Shown piece by piece: positions 1 through 5,810 of a stretch of DNA of 16,733 nucleotides. The notes beneath the pieces were generated by a model that saw nothing but the letters and a program-made list of their open reading frames with translations, ran no database searches and was not told the DNA's origin. Location: positions 2,919 through 19,651 of the forward strand of contig JAPLLP010000271.1 of assembly GCA_026387515.1 (NCBI GenBank). Reading direction: 5' to 3'. Each line of letters begins with the position of its first letter. The first letter of the stretch is position 1. Both the position numbers and the translations under genes were made by a program. The DNA is from Candidatus Omnitrophota bacterium (GTDB lineage: Bacteria > Omnitrophota > Koll11 > Gygaellales > Profunditerraquicolaceae).

Positions 1-1
1 C

Positions 2-580
2 GAAAATCCGTTTAGGTTTATCGAACAACTGATTCATCAAATGGCGGAAGAAAATATCAACATAGAGATATTGGCTATACGCAGCAGGGTGGATTGGGTT
101 AATAAAAACAAAAGAACATTGCTTAAAATAGTTAGTTTAGCTAAAAAAAATAATTTTGTGATTAGTCTACAACAATTAGGATTTGAGAGTTTTATTCAAA
201 ACGATCTTGACATATATAACAAAGGATATAGGGTAATTGAAAATTTTAAGTCAGCAGAATTAATACGGAAACTAAAAGATATTGCGCCGAGAAATTTTCA
301 AGATGGAGGGCATGGTTTCATCGGTATTAACCCTTGGATAACGCTAAAGGATTTAGAAAAGTATTGTGCATCGGCAAAACAGATGCAATTTCTATTTGAC
401 TTATTTCATTTTGGCAATGGTTTGGTTTTGTACGATAGTTGTCTGCCCATTTATCAGAAATTAAAAAAAGATGGGCTATTGATTGAGCATAAGACCGATT
501 TAGACCGTTGGAGATTTAAAGATAAAAATATAGTGCGCTTTATTAACGATTTTCATAGCAGGCTTGGTGATGAGACATAA
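2..580 (+). CDS. Radical SAM protein, C-terminal part (5' end outside window)
   Basis: The frame is open from the first bases of the window, so the gene starts upstream; the ATG at 41 is internal. The visible 192 residues look like the second half of a radical SAM TIM barrel plus tail. They contain a SRVDWVNK-type strand, then QQLGFES (usual place of the GxES substrate/SAM-side motif), an NKGY turn and a GFIGINPWIT strand typical of B12-binding radical SAM enzymes. The Cys-rich 4Fe-4S motif would lie upstream and cannot be checked. The TAA stop overlaps the ATG of the next radical SAM gene by one base (TAATG), so the two are probably translationally coupled. AT content is higher than in the next gene. 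The substrate is unknown. Confidence 0.7.
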   Translation, partial: ENPFRFIEQLIHQMAEENINIEILAIRSRVDWVNKNKRTLLKIVSLAKKNNFVISLQQLGFESFIQNDLDIYNKGYRVIENFKSAELIRKLKDIAPRNFQDGGHGFIGINPWITLKDLEKYCASAKQMQFLFDLFHFGNGLVLYDSCLPIYQKLKKDGLLIEHKTDLDRWRFKDKNIVRFINDFHSRLGDET

Positions 581-2064
581 TGAAAATATTACTTTCTTCG
601 ATCTGCCTGGAAGCCGGCACCGACATTCAGCTGGCCCTTTATTATTTAAAGTGTTATCTTCTGAAGATTAAGCCATCATCTGATGTAACCATGCGGGTTT
701 TTAACGAAAACCAGAATATACCCGCCATCATAAAAAAGATCCTTGAACTCAAACCCCATCTGACCGGGTTTTCCTGCTACCTCTGGAACATTAAGAAAAT
801 TTTAAATATCTGCCGCCGGTTAAAAAAGATAAACCCGGGTTTAAAGATTGTTTTAGGCGGCCCGGAAGTAAGCCCGCTAGCAGAAGAAATATTGACTAAA
901 GAAAAAGCAATTGATGTAGTGGTAAGGGGAGAGGGCGAGGAGAGTTTCGCGCAATTAGTCGCCAAGACGGGGCGCTCTATAGCCGCAGATCTATCTGGCA
1001 TTAGAGGGATTTCATTTCGTAAAGGAGCAGAGATAATCCGTAATCCGGATAGGCCGCTCTTGTGTAATGTCGGTGATATCCCTTCACCGTATCTCTCCGG
1101 CTTGGTAAACCTCAAAGACAAAAATATTGTAGATGTGCCTTTGGAAACCATGCGCGGATGTTCTTCCCGCTGCCACTATTGTTATTATCATAAGAATTTT
1201 CCTGTGGTGAGGTATTTTTCTCTTAGCCGGGTAGAGAAGGAACTAAAGCTTATTCTCTCGTATAAGCCTCATGAAGTATACCTGATGGATCCTACCTTTA
1301 ATTACAACTCCCAAAGGGCAAAAAAGATCCTTAAAATCTTTATCAGATATAACCAGGGCGCTAACTTGCACGTGGAGTTAAAAGCAGAACTGGTTGATGA
1401 AGAGATGGCCCGGCTTCTATCACAGGCCAATGCCTATAATATAGAAATCGGCATTCAAAGCACAAATCCCAAAACCCTAAAAGCGATCAATCGCGGGTTT
1501 AATAAAGAAAAGTTTATTAAGGGTATCCGTTACTTAAATAAATTTAAGCTTTACTATGAAATACAGCTTATTGACGCGCTCCCCCATCAGAGCTATGACA
1601 GCCTGATGAAATCTTTGGATTGGCTTTACTCAATGCACCCGGCAAAGGTGGTGATTTTTCGTCTGGCTATGCTTCCCGGAACAACATTACGGGATAGAGC
1701 TGTAAGCTTTGGTATTGAACATGATCATTGCGCGCCGTATTCTGCCTATAAAAGTAATGCTATGACTGATACAGAAGTAAAAAGTGTCGAGAAGTTATCT
1801 TATGCCATGGACCGGCTTTATGACAGCCAGGTCTTCCAGAAAACACTCTATGCCTTTAAGGCAAGAGCAGGGGTAAAGATCTCTACGATACTGGAGGATT
1901 GGGTGGCCTGGGAGAGCCGTTTTAAAAGGCGGCCTGCGGATTACCCGGAATTCTTAAATAAAAAATCTCCTATGTTTCTGGAGTATCTCTGCCGTAAGCA
2001 CTCTAAAGCCTATCTTTATAAGGAGCTTTTGCCGGGGTTGCTTAAGGGGTTGTGTTTTACTTGA
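580..2064 (+). CDS. B12-binding domain radical SAM protein
   Basis: This complete gene encodes 494 residues. Residues 1-150 look like a cobalamin-binding Rossmann domain, with GGPE at 93-96 and RGEGEE at 116-121, both hallmarks of the B12-binding radical SAM superfamily. The radical SAM core follows, with the 4Fe-4S ligands in RGCSSRCHYC (Cys194, Cys198, Cys201). The barrel continues through DPTFNYN and EIGIQS to about residue 370. The LETMRGC context and a long C-terminal domain with paired aromatic and basic residues resemble the subgroup carrying a DUF4080-type tail, but I cannot confirm this. Members usually methylate or rearrange lipids, tetrapyrroles or natural products; the substrate here cannot be told. 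The start ATG overlaps the upstream stop by one base. Confidence 0.9.
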   Translation: MKILLSSICLEAGTDIQLALYYLKCYLLKIKPSSDVTMRVFNENQNIPAIIKKILELKPHLTGFSCYLWNIKKILNICRRLKKINPGLKIVLGGPEVSPLAEEILTKEKAIDVVVRGEGEESFAQLVAKTGRSIAADLSGIRGISFRKGAEIIRNPDRPLLCNVGDIPSPYLSGLVNLKDKNIVDVPLETMRGCSSRCHYCYYHKNFPVVRYFSLSRVEKELKLILSYKPHEVYLMDPTFNYNSQRAKKILKIFIRYNQGANLHVELKAELVDEEMARLLSQANAYNIEIGIQSTNPKTLKAINRGFNKEKFIKGIRYLNKFKLYYEIQLIDALPHQSYDSLMKSLDWLYSMHPAKVVIFRLAMLPGTTLRDRAVSFGIEHDHCAPYSAYKSNAMTDTEVKSVEKLSYAMDRLYDSQVFQKTLYAFKARAGVKISTILEDWVAWESRFKRRPADYPEFLNKKSPMFLEYLCRKHSKAYLYKELLPGLLKGLCFT

Positions 2065-2117
2065 CCGGTACAAAAAATATAACTGGTTTATAAGTAGGAG
2101 CAAGGCGCAAATAACCC

Positions 2118-2144
2118 AATGTCCGCCTAAAAGAGGCGGACATT
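2118..2144. terminator. Strong hairpin after the radical SAM gene, probable terminator
   Basis: A perfect 11-bp inverted repeat, AATGTCCGCCT with AGGCGGACATT, encloses a 5-nt loop and lies 53 nt past the stop of the upstream gene. It is GC-rich in the middle and followed by only a short T run, so termination may be weak or may work on either strand. It sits directly in front of the repeated promoter element. Confidence 0.5.
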
Positions 2145-2145
2145 T

Positions 2146-2287
2146 AGGACAAATTTGGCGAGGAATTACCTCTCTAAAGCCAGAATATTCTTAATATATT
2201 AAGGTGTTGCGCCTATAATTGTCCTGGTAAGCGCAGAGAGGTTTTCCCTATGCTAATAGGAGAGAACCCCAGTAATATCGTTCTCCT
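2146..2287 (+). repeat. Intergenic promoter/RNA element, copy A
   Basis: This stretch is closely repeated at 5264-5440 (copy D). The first ~75 nt, from AGGACAAATTT to the TATAAT box, differ at only a handful of positions. Downstream of the promoter the copies share AGAGAGGTTT, a hairpin whose sequence differs but whose fold is kept, and AGTAATATCGTTYTCCT. Internal features are a short GAGG/CCTC hairpin near 2160 and an ACCTCTCT/AGAGAGGT inverted repeat (2168-2175, 2235-2242) that flanks the promoter. No open reading frame of note and no transposase are present, so this is a non-coding repeat. Confidence 0.75.
2191..2219 (+). promoter_or_regulatory. Sigma70-type promoter, shared class, copy A
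   Basis: TTAATA (2191-2196), a 17-nt spacer and TATAAT (2214-2219) form a promoter. The spacer and about 20 nt upstream (AAAGCCAGAATATTC) are almost identical to those at 5310 and 5740. This goes beyond what sigma70 recognition needs and suggests either recent duplication or an additional regulator. Confidence 0.75.
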
Positions 2288-2342
2288 CGCAGTATTGGAG
2301 AGTTTAAGGCCTATGATCGGAATGCCGGTTATAGGCCTTTTT
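2226..2342 (+). ncRNA. Candidate small RNA of about 115 nt
   Basis: A transcript starting about 7 nt after the TATAAT at 2214 and ending in the terminator at 2306-2342 would be roughly 115 nt long. Its 5' half can fold into a stem of GGTTTTC with GAGAACC and CCTAT with ATAGG, with one bulged A (2240-2268). In copy D the equivalent stem uses different pairs (CTCGTG with CATGAG, CCC with GGG) and keeps the bulged A, which looks like compensatory change. A 32-codon frame (2250-2348) runs through it, including the terminator, but has no other support. The sequence does not look like 6S, tmRNA, SRP RNA or RNase P RNA to me. Confidence 0.5.
2306..2342 (+). terminator. Rho-independent terminator of the candidate small RNA
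   Basis: AAGGCCTAT (2306-2314) pairs perfectly with ATAGGCCTT (2331-2339). An inner CGG/CCG pair tightens the loop, and TTT follows. It lies ~90 nt downstream of the promoter with no convincing gene between them. Confidence 0.8.
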
Positions 2343-2474
2343 ATCTGACGAGTTCCCTAGGAGTTAGGGTATCGCGTTTATTAGCCGCATATCGAAAGTT
2401 TTCGCACCACAAGCTGTTTAAAAAGTCTCTCTGGATTAAGCCATTTAATCGCCAAAATAGCCCAAATCTTCTCG

Positions 2475-2551
2475 TAGTTTATGGTCGCTAGTTTATGCCG
2501 ATATTGCTGATTATTTATATTATTTCCGTTTGAATTATAGGCATAAACTAG
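2475..2551. repeat. 12-bp inverted repeat with an extra half-site
   Basis: CTAGTTTATGCC (2488-2499) and GGCATAAACTAG (2540-2551) are perfect inverted copies separated by 40 AT-rich bases. The core TAGTTTATG occurs once more at 2475-2483, as a direct repeat 14 bp before the first arm. Two direct sites and one inverted site upstream of the gene at 2710 look like a regulator-binding cluster or a large hairpin. The rest of 2343-2580 holds no feature I recognise. Confidence 0.55.
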
Positions 2552-2580
2552 GAATTAATTATAAGTAGGAAGGGAGTGAT

Positions 2581-2647
2581 AGCGAGGAAAATACCTCTCT
2601 AATTTTACCTTACCTTTATGCAGAGAGTTTTACTCCCGCGAGAAACC
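2581..2647 (+). repeat. Intergenic element, degenerate copy B
   Basis: AGCGAGGAAAATACCTCTCT matches the start of copies A and D. The promoter segment is missing. It resumes at GCAGAGAG followed by a small hairpin (GTTT, CTC, then GAG, AAAC) in the place of the bulged hairpin of A and D. The copy lies 62 nt before the radical SAM gene at 2710. Confidence 0.5.
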
Positions 2648-2709
2648 AAAAATACGCGTTGTAGACCTGCCTAATTCGCTGTATCCTGTATTTGTAAGGA
2701 TATTATAGT

Positions 2710-4017
2710 ATGAGACCTAAAATATTGCTGTTTAATTTGCCTCCTTTGGGGGGCGATCTGTTTCCAATATCTCTCGGTTATATCGCCGCGAATCTTGCTA
2801 GCCATAATATCGAATCTGTCATCGGAGAGATAGATGCGGTTACATCGCTTACGGATCGGGAGATCGCTAAGTTTATTCTTAAGTTCAAGCCTAACGTAAT
2901 CGGCTTGGCCGTGTATCAAGTGAATATCAGGCTGGCAGTTCAGCTTGCGAAATTGTTCAAGAAGTGCGATCCGTCTATTGTTGTCGTTATAGGCGGACCG
3001 CAGGCGACGTTTATGCCCGGCAAGGCATTGTCTAAAATGCCGGCAGTTGATGTGATTATTCGAGGCGAAGGGGAGACGGTGTTGCCAGCGCTGGTTAATT
3101 GCCTGGATCGTCAAGGGGATATTGCCAAAGTTAAAGGTATTGTATTCAGGGGAGAGGATGGAATTTATGAAACAGAGGTCGGGCCGCTTGTGCGTAACCT
3201 GGACAAGTTTCCTTCTCCCTATCAGACGGGCGTGTTCCGGTGGAGCGATCACTCGGGCGCGGCGATGCTAATGTCCCGCGGTTGTACGTATAACTGCGGT
3301 TTTTGTTACACCCCGCCCGCTTTTAGCCGGACGATCCGGACGCATTCGACCCGGCGCGTGCTCAATGATATGAACGCGTGCGTCAGGAATGGGATCCGCA
3401 GGTTTTTCTTCGCGGATCCTTCGTTTACCTTTGATAAGAAGCGGGTTCGGGTGATCATGCGGGGCATTATCAAGAAGCGTTGGAAAGTCGAGATCTGGTG
3501 TGAGACGAGATCGGATCTGGTGGATGCGCAGCTTCTTAGCCTGATGGCGAAGGCGGGGGTAAAGTATATAGCCTATGGTCTTGAATCAGTTGATCAGGAG
3601 GTAAACAAGGCGCTTAATAAACGGATTGATCTGCGCCAGTTTGCTGAAACGATCAGGATGACGCAATCAGCGGGTATTGAACCCGAGGTTTTTACGTTAT
3701 ATGGCCTGCCGAAGCAGACGCGAGAGTCCGCTTTGAGGACTTTGCGTTTTTTACAGGGTTTGGGTGTGAAGATTTCGTGCAATTCGGCTGGCCAGCAGTT
3801 GTTCCTTTTTTTTGGTACGGATGTTTTTAACCATCCGCGAAAATACGGGATTCGTCTGTTTAAGAAGCGCGGACCGCTGTATTTATCTCCGGGAGCGGAT
3901 TTTGAGACTGATTGGATGACGAAGAGGGATATCGCGTTCGTCGCCAGGAAGTACAAGGAGGCTGTGGTAGGTACAGATGCTTACGGTGAACGCCTGCGGA
4001 AAGTTATCGTTTCTTAG
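2710..4017 (+). CDS. B12-binding domain radical SAM protein
   Basis: This complete gene encodes 435 residues. The N-terminal cobalamin-binding domain has LLFNLPPLGG at the start, GGPQ at 95-98 and RGEGE at 118-122. The radical SAM core carries SRGCTYNCGFC (Cys192, Cys196, Cys199), then FFADPSF and AYGLESVDQEV, which match the strands after the cluster. The C-terminus is short. The start ATG has TAAGGA nine bases upstream. Codon use appears more GC-rich than in the genes on either side, and the gene is bracketed by copies of the intergenic element (A and B before, C and D after), so it may have arrived or moved as a unit. The nearest neighbours give no pathway, and the substrate is unknown. 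Confidence 0.9.
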   Translation: MRPKILLFNLPPLGGDLFPISLGYIAANLASHNIESVIGEIDAVTSLTDREIAKFILKFKPNVIGLAVYQVNIRLAVQLAKLFKKCDPSIVVVIGGPQATFMPGKALSKMPAVDVIIRGEGETVLPALVNCLDRQGDIAKVKGIVFRGEDGIYETEVGPLVRNLDKFPSPYQTGVFRWSDHSGAAMLMSRGCTYNCGFCYTPPAFSRTIRTHSTRRVLNDMNACVRNGIRRFFFADPSFTFDKKRVRVIMRGIIKKRWKVEIWCETRSDLVDAQLLSLMAKAGVKYIAYGLESVDQEVNKALNKRIDLRQFAETIRMTQSAGIEPEVFTLYGLPKQTRESALRTLRFLQGLGVKISCNSAGQQLFLFFGTDVFNHPRKYGIRLFKKRGPLYLSPGADFETDWMTKRDIAFVARKYKEAVVGTDAYGERLRKVIVS

Positions 4018-4168
4018 AACCGATTCCCTCGATGGAATTCCCTCACAAATTTTCCCATAGCAGTGTCTTGAGAGTCTTCTCCTTGGCCCGTACTGGGGTG
4101 TCATCCCTCAAATTTACCAAAAGCTGTGTGCGTAGAGGCCGCCCCCTTGTGGAATATTTCTACCCGAA

Positions 4169-4210
4169 GCGAGGAAAATACCTTTTTAATTTTGCTAAAA
4201 ATAGGACATT
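4169..4210 (+). repeat. Intergenic element fragment, copy C
   Basis: GCGAGGAAAATACCT followed by TTTTAATTTTGC closely matches copy B, and a TAGGACA motif follows at 4202, as at the start of copies A and D. The order of the two parts is reversed relative to A and D, as if two partial copies had joined. The stretch 4018-4168 before it holds no gene I can support; a 63-codon frame there (4032-4223) has no recognisable features and no good ribosome site. Confidence 0.4.
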
Positions 4211-4242
4211 TTTAAATTGCTAAAGCAAATTCTTTTATTTGC

Positions 4243-4271
4243 TTACTATATTGTAATGGAAGTGGTATAAT
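4243..4271 (+). promoter_or_regulatory. Probable promoter of the PAS gene
   Basis: TTACTA (4243-4248), a 17-nt spacer and TATAAT (4266-4271) lie ~110 nt before the PAS gene. The -35 is weak. AT-rich short hairpins (GCAAAT/ATTTGC near 4225-4242) lie just upstream and may help end transcription from the left. Confidence 0.5.
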
Positions 4272-4314
4272 TAAAGAAAGGATGGAGGGTTGGTATATCA
4301 AAGAAGGGCAGAAA

Positions 4315-4362
4315 ATGTTCAACAAAATGAAAGGTTGCAAACACGCTCATCTTTTTTACTGA
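4315..4362 (+). CDS. Possible 15-residue leader peptide
   Basis: A short frame MFNKMKGCKHAHLFY starts at an ATG with AAGAAGGG six bases upstream. It ends in TGA a few bases before the Shine-Dalgarno site of the PAS gene, so translation could be coupled. An alternative reading is that the PAS protein itself starts at a TTG at 4290 in its own frame, which would overlap this frame. No family is recognised and the coding status is uncertain. Confidence 0.3.
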   Translation: MFNKMKGCKHAHLFY

Positions 4363-4379
4363 TTAATGGAGGTAAAACC

Positions 4380-4925
4380 ATGGAATATAAAGGGAAAAAG
4401 AAAGAGCTGGCAATCCAGGATGCCCTTGAATACTCCGAGGGTATCATTAACGCCTTGCATGAACCATTAATAATTCTGGATGAGAGTTTAAAGGTAGTCT
4501 TAGTCAGTTTCTCATTCTGCCAGGCCTTCAAGGTAAAACCCGAGGAGACTGAAGGACGATTTATCTATGATTTAGGAAATCGCCAGTGGGATATCCCGAA
4601 ACTGCGAGAGTTGCTGGAGGATATCCTTCCCAAAACCACAAGTTTTGATAACTTTGAGGTTGAGCATGATTTTCCCGATATCGGCAAGCGAATAATGCTT
4701 ATGAATGCCCGCCGAATTTATCTAGAGACCAATCGCATGAAGTTAATCCTAATTGCTATTGAAGATATTACCGAGCACAGGAAGATATTAGATGGACTCC
4801 ACGAGAAGATTAGGCAGTTAGAGACATCCCTGAGAACAGTAGGAGGAGTCAAGGATCGCCAAATAGAGGAACTGAGAAGGGTGGTAGGGGAATTAGAGAG
4901 ACGGATATACCGGAAACAGAGATAG
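4380..4925 (+). CDS. Stand-alone PAS domain protein
   Basis: The protein has 181 residues. The start is set by GGAGG seven bases before ATG 4380. Residues ~15-130 form a PAS domain of the sort found at the front of sensor histidine kinases and CheB/CheR-type methylation proteins, with INALHEPLIILDE, then FIYDLGNRQWDIPKLRELLE and FEVEHDF, ending in AIEDITEHRK. The last ~50 residues are charged and heptad-like (coiled coil). No histidine kinase, GGDEF or HTH output domain follows before the stop. It is therefore either a free-standing sensor that signals by binding a partner through its coiled coil, or a shortened kinase. There are no neighbouring two-component genes in the window. Confidence 0.8.
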   Translation: MEYKGKKKELAIQDALEYSEGIINALHEPLIILDESLKVVLVSFSFCQAFKVKPEETEGRFIYDLGNRQWDIPKLRELLEDILPKTTSFDNFEVEHDFPDIGKRIMLMNARRIYLETNRMKLILIAIEDITEHRKILDGLHEKIRQLETSLRTVGGVKDRQIEELRRVVGELERRIYRKQR

Positions 4926-4941
4926 CTTTATCTCTGTTTCC
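4912..4941 (+). terminator. Hairpin overlapping the PAS stop codon
   Basis: A perfect 13-bp stem, GGAAACAGAGATA with TATCTCTGTTTCC and a GCTT loop, includes the last codons and the TAG stop of the PAS gene. There is no T tract after it, so it may stabilise the mRNA end or act as a weak terminator. I recognise nothing in 4942-5178. Confidence 0.5.
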
Positions 4942-5178
4942 AATCGCTACCCGTTCCAATAAGGAACTCCAGTATTATACCTCTCGCCCTGCCCCAGGGC
5001 GCGGGGCATTAATAGATGTTTCATTAGAAACCGGCTTTACCCCACATTAGAGACAAGAACGGGAAAAAGCAGGTTTCAGGTGGGCGAGAAAATAGATCGT
5101 TATATGGCGAAATATTTTCTAATTTGGAGATCACAAGGACCCAAGTAATTAAACTCTCATAAGTTAGAATGCGAGGCC

Positions 5179-5216
5179 AAATGCCATGATTAGTAAAGCT
5201 AATCATGGCATTTTTT
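5179..5216 (+). terminator. Strong rho-independent terminator
   Basis: A perfect 15-bp stem (5179-5193 with 5199-5213; AAATGCCATGATTAG on the left) has a 5-nt loop and is followed directly by a T run. It is one of the strongest terminators in the window, yet lies 250 nt past the PAS stop with no gene I can identify in between. It insulates the repeat copy D that follows. Confidence 0.85.
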
Positions 5217-5263
5217 ATGTTGCTATGTGTCAAAGACTTAGGGTGTTTAATCTTGTTAGAAAT

Positions 5264-5440
5264 AGGACAAATTTAGCGAGGAAATATCCTCTCTAAAGCC
5301 AGAATATTCTTGAAATATTAAGGTGTTGTGCCTATAATTACCATTGTAGATACAGAGAGGTTTCCCCTCGTGAAACATGAGAGGGACCCCAATCCTTCAT
5401 TCGCTTGCCGGAAAGCAAGCCCCAGTAATATCGTTTTCCT
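5264..5440 (+). repeat. Intergenic promoter/RNA element, copy D
   Basis: This is the second long copy of the element at 2146-2287, in the same orientation. Compared with copy A it has a 33-nt insertion (5391-5423) bounded by CCCC on both sides and containing a GCTTGC/GCAAGC hairpin. It keeps the bulged-A hairpin (5359-5388) with changed base pairs. The final shared block AGTAATATCGTTTTCCT ends at 5440. After it, instead of a terminator, comes the tail of a methyltransferase gene, so the copy is probably a recombination product. Confidence 0.7.
5310..5338 (+). promoter_or_regulatory. Sigma70-type promoter, shared class, copy D
   Basis: TTGAAA (5310-5315), a 17-nt spacer and TATAAT (5333-5338) form the promoter. 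The spacer differs from copy A by one base (TGTGCC for TGCGCC), and the upstream AAAGCCAGAATATTC is identical. Confidence 0.75.
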
Positions 5441-5446
5441 AACATA

Positions 5447-5692
5447 ACAGTAGACCAAGGGGTACTGATTCTTTCTGTGCCAATATATTCTAGTCTTAAC
5501 GAAACAAAAAAATATAGTAAGCCCGATCCCGGCCAGTCATATCATTATTATCTATATGGGAAAGATTTTGTTTCACGCATACCAAACGTTTTTAAGGTTG
5601 AGGAGTACGACTTTAAAATTATGTTTACTCAACATGATTTTCAATCTATGCGGTTATCCGATGATAAAATATTCATATGTAAAAAGGTTTAA
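5447..5692 (+). pseudogene. Methyltransferase remnant, C-terminal ~80 residues
   Basis: The frame opens right after a TAA at 5444 and reads through GVLILSVPIYSS, a charged linker, YLYGKDFVSRI and a final KIFICKK to TAA at 5690. This is the pattern of the end of a class I SAM-dependent methyltransferase: the 'pGG.lilsvPi' strand after the catalytic loop, then the LYG-helix and the last beta strand ending LCKK. The SAM-binding GxGxG half is missing. The usual GTG (5477) is inside the conserved strand and has no ribosome site, so no intact protein is made. The break point (5441-5447) coincides with the end of repeat copy D. Confidence 0.6.
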
Positions 5693-5739
5693 ATTAAAAT
5701 TGTTTATAGAAACGAATATAGTCCAAAGTCAGAATATTC

Positions 5740-5768
5740 TTGATATAGTAAGGTATTGCGCATATAAT
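5740..5768 (+). promoter_or_regulatory. Sigma70-type promoter, shared class, copy E
   Basis: TTGATA (5740-5745), a 17-nt spacer and TATAAT (5763-5768) form the promoter. About 50 nt around it, from AAAGTCAGAATATTC to ATATAATTG, match copies A and D closely, but the RNA part of the element does not follow. It drives the SnoaL-like gene at 5811 and probably rubrerythrin behind it. Confidence 0.75.
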
Positions 5769-5810
5769 TGCTTGGGTTATCAGCATTACCATGCGGAAAA
5801 GAGAGAGACC

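Noticed and set aside
2146..2342. Cobalamin riboswitch or known housekeeping RNA near B12 enzymes
   Set aside because: I see no B12-box-like or SAM-riboswitch core, and no 6S, tmRNA, SRP or RNase P landmarks. The gene downstream is also beyond a terminator.
2250..2348. 32-codon frame with AGAGAGG upstream, inside copy A
   Set aside because: It runs through the terminator hairpin and its stop lies just after the T run. Copy D gives a different short frame that ends after 24 codons. Structure explains the conservation better, though the 33-nt insertion keeps frame.
2671..3252. Long minus-strand frame opposite the radical SAM gene
   Set aside because: It lies fully opposite a well-supported gene and has no family features. 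It is a shadow of codon bias in the real gene.
4032..4223. 63-codon frame after the radical SAM gene
   Set aside because: It has no ribosome site and no recognisable sequence, and it runs into repeat copy C.
2146..5768. Insertion sequence or MITE
   Set aside because: There is no transposase, no terminal inverted repeats at the ends of the copies and no clear target duplication; copies vary in extent. A MITE-like origin cannot be excluded, but I do not call it.
2146..5768. CRISPR array
   Set aside because: The repeats are far apart, of unequal length and contain promoters; there is no regular spacer pattern and no cas gene.
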